NCBI GenBank assembly: GCA_016271365.2
Contig: CM028131.1
Coordinates: 171,310,501-171,374,500 of the forward strand
Length of the DNA: 64,000 nucleotides
Direction of reading: 5' to 3'
DNA from: Neoceratodus forsteri
Taxonomy: Eukaryota > Chordata > Ceratodontiformes > Ceratodontidae
A program made the position numbers and the translations under genes. The notes under the pieces are model-generated. The model searched no databases. It was not told where the DNA came from and worked only from the letters and a program-made list of their open reading frames with translations. Shown here piece after piece: positions 45,856 to 56,424 of this stretch (positions are counted from its first letter, which is position 1; each line of letters begins with the position of its first letter).

Positions 45856-45889
45856 ATATGTAATCCTAAACTGTGTTACTGTATTCCAC

Positions 45890-46012
45890 CAGAACCCTCA
45901 CCTAATGTAAAGTGGTTGGTGTGCGCAACCCCTGGTTGCCCCTGAAAAAGGGATCTCTGGTCTCAGAGGGCTTACCTGGACACCAAAATCTAAATAAAAT
46001 AAATAAATAATA
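45890..46012 (+). mobile_element. L2-like LINE 3' tail inserted in LINE-3
   Basis: GTTGCCCCTGAAAAAGGGAT to GGGCTTACCTGGACACC and AAATAAAATAAATAAATAA closely follows the layout of the 49.9-kb LINE end. LINE-3 sequence lies on both sides. Confidence 0.6.
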
Positions 46013-46428
46013 AACTTCCCCCTCCCCCTTTCTATCATGTATTCTGTTTTTGAAATAATGTTTAAAACCAGGAATTTCCACTGTCCATTGTTTGTCAGGG
46101 TTACTCCATGTTTCAGTTATGGCTGTTAATCCCAGATTGAGAGATAGGATTTTAGTTTCTAGTTCAGCTATTTTAATAGTATTGAGAGAGCGGGCATTAA
46201 GTGATAAGGCATTCAGATGATGGGAATATGATTGAAGGGAGTTAGTAGTAAGAGATTTGGGTGTTAACCCAGTCTCCCCCCTCGTTGTTAGTTTAAATGG
46301 TTAATTATATATGTAGAAATCTGACGTCCCAAAAGTGAACTCCCCCTTCTGCTGAGATGCTACCCTCTTGGACTTTGTTGATTCCTTGAGGTACTTGAAA
46401 ATTTGTATCATGCCGCCCCCCACCCCCC

Positions 46429-46946
46429 GTTTCTATGTGATAACAGTGATCGCACAAAGGCGATCACCGTTACAGTGAATGTACATCGGCAAAAATCAAT
46501 TTCGCAGATGTACGCCCCAGCACATAGCAAAAGGGTGCCAGGGACTTACATTTTTTATGTTTATGTAGGGGCTGTGCACCCCCCTACTAAAGGATTCTCA
46601 ACTCCAGGGGGATGCATGTCGAGGTGGGGGTGCAAATAAAAAAAAATTGAGGCCCGGCACAACAAACTGTATGTCTGCCCAGACCCAAACCCGGCACCCT
46701 TGCAACTGAAGCCTGTGACCCATCCATCATGCCACAGGGCAGCTCAGCAGCCCATTGCCACAACACGCCACACAAACTCCCCCTTCCCTTCCACCATGTT
46801 CACCCCCCATGGGTGTGTAGATTTAGCGACAGGATGTCGCTATACCTGCAGTTGCCAACCCCATCCAGTAGCCATCCGATAAGGTGCCACTATTGAGTCA
46901 CCCTTTTTTGTGTGCACTCAATAGTGAGCACCCTTATCACTGGATA
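46429..46946. mobile_element. Hairpin element, copy 2 (518 bp)
   Basis: It interrupts CR1-5 and starts GTTTCTATGTGATAACAG, ending TTATCACTGGATA. The uninterrupted CR1-4 site reads TATCATGACCACCC; TATCAT is present on both sides here (46416 and 46945), a target duplication of at least 6 bp. Hairpins: TAACAGTGATCGC (46441-46453) with GCGATCACCGTTA (46460-46472); GTACATCGGC (46481-46490) with GCAGATGTAC (46504-46513); TAGCGACA (46824-46831) with TGTCGCTA (46835-46842); and GATAAGGTGCCACTATTGAG (46878) with its complement to 46938. On the minus strand an A-box-like TGGCATGATGGATGGG (46719-46734) and a B-box-like GGGTTTGGGTC (46682-46692) lie at the same relative places as in copy 1. Confidence 0.7.
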
Positions 46947-47545
46947 TCATCCCCCCCTCTCCCTCCTTTCCTCGAGGGTATACATATTAAGCTTCTTTAG
47001 TCTCTCTTCATATGGTTTCTGGTGCAGACCCTGCACCATTTTAGTTGCCCTCCTCTGGACTGCCTCCATCTTATCTATGTCCTTGTGAAGATGGGGTCTC
47101 CAGAACTGCACACAGTACTCCAGATGGAGTCTCACTAACTGTCTGTACAGAGGGATGACAACTTCCTGTTTTTTACTGGTGATGCCTCTCCCTATGCATC
47201 TCATTATCCCTCATCCCTCCTTACTGCCTTCTTACATTGCCTGCCTACCTTTAGGTAATCTGATATGACTACCCCCAGGTCCCTTTCCATTTTTGTTGTT
47301 GTTCGTACCTCCCCCAACCCTCCCCCCACCATTACATACTCTTCCCCTGGGTTTTTGTTTCCCAGGTGCATTACTTTGCACTTGTTTGCATTAATTCTAA
47401 GCTTTCATACTTTTGACCATTCCTCCAGCCTTGCCAAGTCCCTTCTCATCCTTTCCACCCCCTTACGTATTAACCCTGTTGCAGATCTCTGTGTCATCTG
47501 CAAAGAGGCAAACCTTTCCTTCCACTCCCTCTGCAATGTATAAGA

Positions 47546-48900
47546 GGGGAATGCACCTGATGGCTCAGTAGGGAGCTATTCTCAGAAATGAAGATGAGAG
47601 ATGAAAAATGGGCTACCTATAGAGCCTCCTCCTCCCCTGCTCTCTGGAACAATTACAGGAAACTACAAAACCAATGCAAACAAGCTCGCAATCCCTGAAA
47701 TCAAGCTATTTTCACAAGCTACAAAAGGAAACACTGAGCAACCCCTCCCATTTCTGGTCCACCATCGGTTCCATGTTAAACCCCCAACAATCCCACCCAG
47801 TTGTTTACCTCAACTCCCCAACTGGCCTCTTAACTGACCCCTCGGCCATAGCCCATGCCCTCAATACTAAATTCACGTACCTCACAGCTCACCTAAATAA
47901 ACTACCTGTTTCCCACCCTCCCTGCCCAAATATCAAGACCCAGCTCCTACCTCAAGATGAATCCCCTAACACCCCCCTTCTACTTCAAAGCAATCTCTTC
48001 TAAGGAAACTTTGAAGCTGCTGTTGAGCCTCCCAAACAAGGGCAGCCCAAAAAAGCGATGGACTCTACCCATGCTTTCTCAAGCTAGTAGCCCCATGGAT
48101 CTTCAAGCTACTAACCACCATTTTCAACCTCACCCTGACTACATCCTCAATGCCCACAGCATGGAAGAATGTGAAAGTCATCCCCAGTTTCAAAGCAGGT
48201 GACCCTCTGTCCCCCAATAACTATAGTCCTATCTCCATTCTTCCTCACCTATGTTATTTAAAAAAGTAGTTCACTGCCAATTCTCTGATTACCTACACAA
48301 CTACAACCTGCTGTCCCCCCAGCAACATGGATTCAGAAAACACCACAGTACCACATCCACCCTAGCCCAATTTACAAACCACGTCTACAGAAACATGGAC
48401 TCCGGCAACATCACAGGTGTGGTTTTTGTAGACTTGACAAAGACGTTCAACCTGGTCCACCACCACCTCCTCCACTACAAACTGTTGCACCTAGGCTGCT
48501 CTGAAACTGTGGCAACATGGTTACAAATCTACCTATCAGGTCACTTTCACATGATCAGCATCAGTCCCATCACCTCCCTGCCTATGGCAATGTCCACTGG
48601 TGTCTCCCAGGGCTTCACCCCAGGCCACCTGCTTTTCTCCCTCTTTATTAACACCCTACCTATGGATTGCCTGTCCTGTGAGACTTTATTATATGTAGAT
48701 GATCTAGTACTTTTCCACAGAGACAAATCCTTGACCAACCTATCCACTACCCTCACTCTTAACTACAGGGAAACCCACAAGTGGTTCTTGAACAAAAAAC
48801 CAAGGCTATGCTCTTGGGATCCAAACCAAATCTATGAAAACTCACCAGAACAAATATCACACTAATGGTTTTATCACCGGAGGGGCCCTCCTACAGAACG
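47546..48900 (+). pseudogene. L2/Rex-like LINE reverse transcriptase
   Basis: After a linker (YRASSSPALWNNYRKLQNQC, then PFWSTIGSM), 48251-48865 holds the RT: LSPQQHGFRKHHSTTSTLAQ, then GVVFVDLTKTFNLVHHHLLH with catalytic Asp, the SAW-like TWLQIYLSGH block, STGVSQGFTPGHLLFSLFIN and LLYVDDLVLF with the catalytic YVDD. The frame before it (47957-48202) is shifted. The region belongs to the same LINE as 41.4-42.8 kb. Confidence 0.88.
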
Positions 48901-49910
48901 TTCCCTATTTCAAGTATCCGGGTGTCACCCTGGACTCCCCACTCACATTTGATATGAATGTCAACTCCATGGTGAAGTGTATAAACCAGAAACTAGGAGC
49001 AGGCTATCGATTCAAACAATGCCTGACCCCAGAGGCTCACTTTGCAATAGCCCAAGGAAACCTCCTCCCCTGCTTACTATTGCACTCCTATATTTTCCCA
49101 CACATCCACAAACCTGCACTGTAGACTCAGCATGACCTATAACAGCATTTGCTGGTTCACGCTTCTGACTTCTTTCACTAAGCACCATTGTATCCTGTAT
49201 CAATCCCTTGGCTGGCTTCCACTTCAAGACAGAAACAACTATGCCCTTGGTTGCATAGTAGACAACACCACCAGGGATGGAAAGATGTCCCCATACTCCA
49301 CCCTGCAAAAGCACAAAACTACCTCTTGTAATTGCCAGCAATCCTCTGTACTTCTGCTGGAAGTTCCCAGGGCTTCCACCTGCATGGGTGGTAATGCCAT
49401 GTCCATCACTACTGCCTCCCTCTAGAACAAACTCCCTGCCTCCCTCTGCTCCATGGACTCACACACCACTTTCAAAGGCCACTTCAAAACTTGGCTCATG
49501 GATGAATCTAAAAGTCAATGCCCATTCAGGTGACCCTGAAACGCTTGTTATCTCATTGCCTATACTTTCTAATATCGGTCCCAATGAAACAATGAACCTA
49601 TTCTATCCATACCTGCCTGTAACCTGTGTTACTAGACCCTGCACTTACATTTGCTTCAGATTGTTTGTTTATTGTACCATTGCACTTTGCTATTTGTATT
49701 TATCAACCATTGTACCCAGTTTATCCCAAATGTGTTTGACTCCATTGTATATTTCTTGAACCACCCTATATCTATGTATTTGAATTGCATGTATCTGTTA
49801 TTTATCTATGTGCTGTCTGTATGTCCTGGGTCATGCCTGAAAATGGTCCCTTGGATCAGTGCACCTACCTGGTAAACAACTAAATAAATACATGAATAGA
49901 ATAAAATTTC
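48901..49910 (+). mobile_element. L2/Rex-like LINE C-terminus and 3' UTR
   Basis: The RT thumb (KYPGVTLDSPLTFDMNVNS) is followed by a C-terminal NSLPxSL-like region near 49425 and a 3' UTR. The end (CATGCCTGAAAATGGTCCC, then GTGCACCTACCTGG, AAATAAATAC) matches the tail of the SINE at 24.1 kb. Confidence 0.8.
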
Positions 49911-50545
49911 TCAGCAACAATGCCATCAAGAGATGGTGCTTTGAAAATCTGATAAATGCCATCAATTATGATATTTTGAACATCTAATATAATCAAGATG
50001 GCATTTTTAACATCTGAAACCATCATCATGTCATCTACAGCAACAAGTCTTTCTGCAGAGATTTAAAGTTACAGCACCTCAGGAGAAGGACAACATGTAG
50101 AATCCTGTACCATCTACCATGCCTCAAAATCATAATGTGACAAGTCATTCAGGAACAAGACTCCAGTCAGCTCTAAACATCTATGCCAGATTGGACCATC
50201 AAAGGAGACAATGCCAGCAACCAGCACCCCTATGGACCAAGTAAAAAAAGTTTCCAAAGACTGTGAGCCTTTGTCAAACAAAACTCCATAATTAACATCT
50301 CATCTTTGTCATGAGAGTAAATGGACTGGGAGTGAAATTTTACCTGGTGGATGTGGGTTCATTGAGCAGCTCATGTGTGTGCATGTTTTGCTAAGAACTG
50401 CATAAATTATCATCAACTGGATGGATTATATGCCAAGCTGAAACTGGAACTGTTGTGCTGAGGGTATCAGCTAAAAAGGAACTGTTCAAAACCATACCTT
50501 GTCAGCACACCCACATCCCTTCCAAATGAAGCAGAACACTGTCAG
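49911..50545 (+). repeat. Dispersed repeat, uninterrupted copy (ERV B empty-site paralogue)
   Basis: It aligns with 51460-51956 plus 63349-63590. Shared blocks include GTCATCTACAGCAACAA, CATGCCTCAAAA, GACAATGCCAGCAA, ATGGACCA and AACTCC; beyond the ERV B insertion point come GTGTGTGCAT, TTTTGCTAAGAACTG and CAGCTAAAAAGGAACTGTTC. The first 130 bases are a degenerate 30-36-bp tandem with TGCCATC...GATGGCA dyads. The family is unknown and has no coding capacity. Confidence 0.8.
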
Positions 50546-51000
50546 CAAAGGACTTTTTTTCTAAGTTCATTTTGCTTAAAATAAAAGCTATTGGATGGTG
50601 CAGTTCATGTTTCTTGTTATCTGCTTGTCCTGAGAAACTCACAACAATGTGAGATTTATGGGGGGACCAGTACACTGGAAGAATGATATTCAGTCAGTTA
50701 GTGCACTCTGAAAAAGCACACAAACTGTCTGAATATGGGGCTATGCCAGTGCAGTGAACAGTGACAAAGCCCCACACTGGCACAGCCCATGGCTGAATAT
50801 GGCCTACAGGTGAGCCCACTGGAGATAGTGCTGCACAGTGGGATAGTGCCAGGGCTCATATGGGTCAATGTGTACTGAAACATGTACAGTATGTTCTGTT
50901 GTCTAGTGGTCCTCCTTCTCATTGCCCATGCTGTGCTCCTGAAGCATGTATGTTGTGAGCAGTACAAGGTCATATATTTACAGATCAAATTATACTTGAC
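50546..51000. other. No recognisable feature
   Basis: Non-coding sequence between two copies of the dispersed repeat. Confidence 0.4.
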
Positions 51001-51956
51001 TTATTAGCCTAGTTCAATGTTGTTCTTGCCTATTTCAGCTTTGTTCTAATTTTGTCATTTTTGTAGGTGAAAATGGCTGTGTAGGTTTTTCTAAGTCTAG
51101 TATAAGATTCCATGCCATCTTAAACATTGTTTTGCAACAGTCCAGAAAAGTGCTCCCAATATGAGTAAACAAGTGCATCATAGGTATTATCAAGTTTGCT
51201 CAGTGGAGGTTTTTGAAACACTAGTGCCCCCTGGTGTTTATTGTTACCAAACCAGTGTGTGTTAAAATGTAATGAATTAGGACATGGTTCAAACTATGAT
51301 TTGCTGACTTAGGTGAAAGCATGATTATCAAATATTCCTAGCTGAAATTAAATCAAAGTTCAGTTTAGCCATCCATCTGATGACGTGATATGAAAAATAA
51401 TTTGCTCTGCAAAATGCACTGTATAAAAATATAACAATTTCTCAAGAGAGATTACGGTATATCTGATCAAATATACCATTAAGATGGCATTTCAACATTT
51501 AATGCCATCAAAAGATGGTATTACTTAACATCCAGCAATGTTGCCAAGAATTATGGCATTTCTTAAACTCTAATGCCATGAACTATGGTGTTTTGAACAT
51601 CCAACACCATCAAGATGGCAATTTCAACATGTGATACAATCATTGTGTCATCTACAGCAACAAATCTTTCTGCAGCAACTCAGAGTAATGGGAACTCTGC
51701 AGAAGCATAGTAACATTGTAGAATAATGTGCCATCTATCATGCCTCAAAACTCACAATGCAACAAGTCATTTAGGAACAACACTCCCACCCATGCCAAAT
51801 AACTACAGCAGATCAGATCACTGAGGGAGAGAATGCCAGCAAGTATCAATCCCCCCAATGGACCAGGTAAGTATTTGTCAATCACCATAAGCCTTTGCCA
51901 AATAAACTCCCTAGCTACTGTAACATCTTATCTTTGGCAAGAGACTAAAAGGGCTG
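51001..51956 (+). repeat. Dispersed repeat, left part of the copy split by ERV B
   Basis: 51230-51460 has relatives at 32.1, 33.4 and 39.4 kb. 51460-51655 is the dyad-bearing tandem, and 51655-51956 matches 50035-50325. It stops at GGGCTG, the ERV B edge. Confidence 0.75.
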
Positions 51957-52650
51957 TGTAAAATTCTGCAGGAGATGGCCTGGCAGTAAAACACCACCAT
52001 CACAGATGTGCAGAAAATCAGATTTATTTCTCCATAGTAATAGTACAAAGACAGAAGCATTAGGTAAATCTTACCAGCTGGAACACAGAGACAGTCATAC
52101 ACCAGGTGTGGAAGTTGGGTGCTTTCAGGGATCCCAAGGGAGTTTGGCCGTGTACTAGGATTGTATACTGCAGATAAGAACGTCCTGTTACCAGGGCAAT
52201 GAGCTTACAGATGTCAGTGTCTTTCTGTTCTCAGTGTTCCATTGGACAGTACATGGGCATCTCACACCTAGGATGATACTTTCTGTAGTATCCTCAGCAA
52301 TGTGCTGACTAATAACTTATTAGAACAATAGGCGTATAATCTGCTAAATAAGCAAGCTGACTTCGGAACATAGGTGGCACGGCAGACAACAGAATATATT
52401 ATATTATTATATAATTGTGTCATGTTAGGTTGCTAATATTGTAATTGTCAGTGGAAACCATTAGAAACCACAAATATATTTCTGTCTGGTACATTAGATG
52501 TTTAGCTAAACAGTAGATTCCTGAATAAACCCTGATATAGCAAAATCTGTCAGTGCATTAGTAATACCATTAGTATATAGTATTATCCCTTGTCTGTTAG
52601 GATAGCAATGATGATCTTCATATGGGACGGCAGGCCAGGCTGGTCAAACA
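51957..52650 (-). mobile_element. ERV B 3' LTR
   Basis: 694 bases, TGTAAAATTCTGCAGG to GGTCAAACA. It aligns with the other LTR along its length; by eye they differ by well over 10 per cent in the first 250 bases, so the insertion is old. On the minus strand the TATA-like region (GTATACAAT) is weaker than in the 5' LTR. Confidence 0.92.
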
Positions 52651-52662
52651 TACCCCCCCTTG
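52651..52662 (-). other. ERV B polypurine tract
   Basis: The minus strand reads AAGGGGGGTA immediately before the LTR start TGTTTG, the standard place for plus-strand priming. Confidence 0.8.
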
Positions 52663-52708
52663 TTGCCTGGATACAAAGGCAAATGAATTAGGTGGGTAGG
52701 TAGGTAGG

Positions 52709-55700
52709 TCATTTTGTTACTGAAGGAGATTCATAGAGAAATTTTAATTGATTTCTATGTTGTGTTTGAGTTTTACATAAACAGAGCAGGATAATAATAG
52801 GAAAAATAATGAGAAACACTTGAATTACAGCAAAACCTTTGCATGTGAGCTCCTACCATGTGCTGGATAATGCATTGCTGAGGTCACTATCATGAAATAG
52901 AGCATTTAATGGGTTTCCTGCCTTGGTGACATTGTTACTTAAGTGAACTAAATGTGTACCCTTTCTTGCTAGTAGAGACTTGAGATTCAGAGGAAGTGGA
53001 GCAATATTTTATTTATTTATTGAATTCTTGGATTATAACCTTTGAGCTACAAGCTCATTTACAAAGGTTCCACATCAGGAATATGTGACAAACAATAGGA
53101 ACACACAGAGTTCCTGGTACATCAAAAAAAGAGACAATAGTAGTGAATGACAAACTACATGGTATTGGTATGAGATACAGCATCTGGGCAAAGTTGGTGC
53201 ATGCATAGTATTTAGGAGAAGAGAAAGAGCAGGAAGTGGCACAGCAGTTCTGAGTTGTGGGGGGTGGGGAATTGTAGAGGTGGGAGCTAGCAGCAACCTC
53301 CGGCTTGTGGTCACCTTGTCAGGAGGGGTGGGGGTGGTGGGGGAGAGGGATAGGACAGAGGGTTTGGAAGTTGGCAGGAGGGGTGGGCTATGAATCCAGG
53401 TGGAATAAAGAGGCAAGAGACTGGGGTGTGAGAGGAAATGGGGTTTGGGGGATTGGGTAGGAGGGGGTAAGTAGCAGGTTGGACAGTGTATAAGTGCTAG
53501 GTTGCCAGTATATTGATTTCAGGAGGAGTTAATCAGGTGTAGCACAATATACACATTAAACACTGGTAAACACTAGGCTAGAGCATACAGATAGTTGGGG
53601 TCACTATCTCTATAATCACGTTCCAGGGTGGGAACTGGGGTGATAACCATATGCCTTATGATAGAGTGTTCCTGGGAAAGGAAGCAGAAGTTTGGAAAGG
53701 GTATGTCACAAGTTAAAGTTCCATAGGAAAAAGTCTGATGATTGGTCAACACAATATTGATCATCAGAGTTGTAGGTCATACGAATTTGAGGAAGACGCC
53801 ACTTAGTGAGTTGGAGATGAGAGGGCAGGTGATGGAAGTATTCATGATGCTGCTGGTGTGGATGTCATCTTGAAATGCATTTATGGAAGCTGTGCTGGAG
53901 GCATTGAAGCTGGGTTGTGCTTGACTCAAAGATGGTCTATCTTGACCCATAGAAGGTATTGCAAAAGCTGAAGAAAATTCATTTAGGTCATCATTAAAAT
54001 GTAAGGAACAGTCCATTGTAGCAGAGGAGTAACCACAAACTGGCGCAGTTATGTCAAAGACATCACATCTGCAAAGATAATGATATCACATTTTAGCTCA
54101 ACAGTCTGTATGCAGAGCAACCAGGAGTCGAGGCAAGGATGAAACACCAGCAGAGGAGGTAAATTAATCCATTCTCTTTAGATGTTGCCCTCAGGATGGC
54201 CTACTGAGTGAATAATGGAAAGCTTGTTGAAGACTGAAGAATCCTTGTTGAAAACTGGAAGAGATACTGTAAATGTGACATACATGGTGTCTTTAATCCA
54301 ACAATGATTGGTTATGTAGCATGGTCCTTGATTTGGGTGTGGTGTAACGTAACCCAAATTTCATGCAGTAGACAGTACAGAAAAGGTTAACTGCAGTGGG
54401 GGCAATACCATTTAGCCATATGCTTATCTTAGATCAAATCTGGGATCTGCCCTGGTTCCAGATACCAGATAAGATTAGTGATAATGTTGAGTGCAAAATT
54501 AGCACAGGCTGAATATATTATCTCCCTGCCTATGTGTTGCTCCCCTAGTTCTTTATTATTTAATGCAATTAATTAATTCATTTTATCATGAGTTTCATCA
54601 AACAATCTAGCAATATCATGTATATTATAAACAGTGAACCTTCCTTCTTGTGAGAGTCCTTCTATACCATGTAGAATGGGTGTTACCATATTTTCCGTTA
54701 ATTTAGAATTGAAGAGATTGGTATGTCTCTGAATTTTGGCCAAACTGGCACAGTTCCAAATTGACATTCCTGAGCCAAACAAACATGTTGCAGTACCAGC
54801 TATTCCAGTCACCGCATTCAATGATCGACAACAACGTTGAGGCCGGAACACTCCATGATATGCTGCCATTTAATCTAATAACATCATAGAATGAAAATTA
54901 GATACTTAGTAGAAACATATTGTCCAAACTCTACCATTTTTCCAGTGGGTTAGGTTCAGTATCACTGGCACGTGCACGTACTGTACGTTATTAAGCAAAG
55001 TTCCAGGTATAGATGTTGCTGCCAGGGTGCTCTCTGGGCCAGGCTCCAAGGTGGGATATTGACGAGGGGTATCTTTATTAACTGGAGTTACTGTAAGGAA
55101 AAGAATGATAGAAGCAACTGTGTGGTTGAAACATATCTTTCATACACTTATATTATGAAAACGAGTGCAAAAGTCTTTATTAATCATTGTCGTGAGATTG
55201 TAAAGTCCTGTATTTTGCAGTGTAACTTGGCGGATGCACAAAGTTCGATTTGGGCAAATACAGGTATTAGGCCAACCTTTAACAATTCCTTTGGCAAGGC
55301 TTGCAACTGGGAGTTGCTGTCCATCAAGATTATCAGATTTCCAGTCAATTTTTGAAGTAGACAATGGTGGTGCAATAACAAGAGTAATTAGGTATGCATC
55401 CTTACCTGCTTGAACAGAAATATGAGTAGAGGGTAAATCAATGGTTATATCAATACCAGGAGGAGGAGTAAAATCTCGAAGAGAGGAGTAGGCTGGGTCA
55501 GTGGGGTTCATGGCATGAAGAAAGGCACAGATATGGGTTTGGTATGCCTTCATTTGCTGGAAATTCTTGTGGTAGGCCTCACTCTGCAGGAGCTTCTGGT
55601 GAGGGGTCACATGGTTGGATACCAGGTATCTCAGCCATAAATCTAATAATAGCAGGAGTAGCAAGAGCCTCAGTCTGGACAGTCCCATCTTGGAATACCA

Positions 55701-55864
55701 AAGTCTTTGGAATTTGGGTTTACAGGATCTAAGAGAGGAGAGAAGAAGGGGAAACAAAAGTATTGTCAGTAAATGGTGCTCCTTCATCGGTGGTGGAGGA
55801 AGGCACGTCTTCACATCAGCTTCTCTTCACCATCGGTCATTTGGTCCTCTAGGTCAATCAACAT
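52709..55864 (-). pseudogene. env: ERV B env
   Basis: Reading 5' to 3' on the minus strand: MLIDLEDQMTDGEEKL starts at 55864 and is followed by a TGA and frame change; the 224-codon frame 55140-55814 contains an internal hydrophobic helix (LRLLLLLLLLDLWLRYLV) and then an SU-like ectodomain with NRT, NLT and NIS glycosylation sites. The piece 54573-54869 has RPQRCCRS, then LNAVTGIAGTATCLFGSGM, which looks like a cleavage site and fusion-peptide region, then a heptad-like helix. Pieces at 53573-54500 match ERV A. After the LINE insertion, 52709-53000 ends with a membrane anchor (VIQVFLIIFPIIILLCLC, about 52774-52834) and a short basic tail, stop at 52709. Total length excluding the insert is about 860 codons, long like foamy Env. 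Confidence 0.72.
53007..53500 (-). mobile_element. L2-like LINE 3' fragment inserted in ERV B env
   Basis: The minus strand ends GAGCTTGTAGCTCAAAGGTT then ATAATCCAAGAATTC and AATAAATAAATAAAAT, the tail type of the other L2-like ends. The upstream boundary near 53500 is approximate. It separates the TM ectodomain from the membrane anchor. Confidence 0.55.
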
Positions 55865-55949
55865 TTCAGTATATCAGAATTGTTCAGCAGCTCGCAGTGG
55901 TGGGATTTCCTCTTGTGATGCCGGCAACCCAGATTCGGTAACAGACTTG

Positions 55950-56408
55950 GGTTGCTGGCAGGCCGGCCGGAGGGAGAAGGATGGAGCATCCCGTGGACTG
56001 CTCTCCTTCTCCAGGGGGGAAGGTTGGAAGCCTGTCTGATGCTTGACAGACCCCTGGCAGAGGCCGGGGGCACCACAGCTACTGGCACATAGCAGTACTC
56101 CAGGGGCGGGGAGGATGCAGGACATCATTGTACGTCCCCACCCCCCAGAAAACCAGGAAACTGAGTGAGCTGCCGGACACCCTAGATGATGCTCACCACC
56201 AGCTTCAATTAGCCCCCAGGATGGCCTTCTGACCAATCCCAACATCTGTGGTGCTAGACCAGGGTGCCACAGCCCCACCCCGGGGGGCAATCTGGGGCAT
56301 ATCTGAGAGTTATGGTCGTTGTGGGAGGTGGAAGCCCCCCAGTCTGTGACTGAGCAGAGATACTGGGTGGCTGGTGGCTTGGGGCAATAAAGATAGCATT
56401 AAAAAAAA
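55950..56408 (-). mobile_element. A-tailed retroposon in the ERV B env leader
   Basis: A GC-rich 459-base segment ends with CAATAAAGATAGCATT and A9 at 56400-56409 on the plus strand. AGACTTG flanks it on both sides (55943-55949 and 56409-56415). It holds accidental frames only. The plus strand carries the poly(A), so the insert is really oriented plus relative to the window even though it lies in a minus-strand provirus. Its start resembles 21320-21370, so it may be one member of a dispersed family; in that case the left boundary lies slightly further out. Confidence 0.5.
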
Positions 56409-56424
56409 AGACTTGTTCACAGCT

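Larger units (their letters stand above)
43141..46350 (-). mobile_element. LINE-3, divergent CR1-clade LINE nested in CR1-5
   Basis: The minus strand carries an endonuclease, RT and a 3' UTR ending in GAGTAACTGAGTAACAGAG at about 43141-43160, a tandem octamer tail like that of CR1-clade elements. It is flanked by AAGAT on the left (CTGAAAGAT) and GAGAT on the right (GCTGAGATGC), where CR1-4 has a single GAGAGATGC, so a short target duplication is likely. A 120-base piece of another LINE tail (45890-46010) sits inside it. Confidence 0.82.
42815..47545 (-). mobile_element. CR1-5, CR1 3' part split by two insertions
   Basis: Three pieces continue one another when compared with CR1-4: 42815-43140 (tail to the LKIEGG block), 46351-46428 (the GSI...VDST block, TGAGATGCTACCCTCTTGG) and 46947-47545 (up to the FADDT region, AAAGAGGCAAACC). 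The gaps hold LINE-3 and hairpin copy 2. It is 5' truncated at 47545, where the L2-like LINE resumes. Dead copy, same subfamily as CR1-4. Confidence 0.88.
41380..49910 (+). mobile_element. L2/Rex-like LINE, split by a stack of later insertions
   Basis: The host LINE is present in three pieces: 41380-41600, 42116-42814 and 47546-49910. They read in order as endonuclease start, endonuclease remainder, then linker, RT and 3' end. A hairpin element separates the first two and CR1-5 (with its own insertions) separates the last two. The 3' end is AAATAAATACATGAATAGAATAAAA near 49880-49907. It is a dead copy. Confidence 0.85.

Noticed and set aside
55874..56290. 138-codon ORF as an accessory viral gene
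   Set aside because: It lies mostly within the A-tailed insertion and has no counterpart in ERV A.
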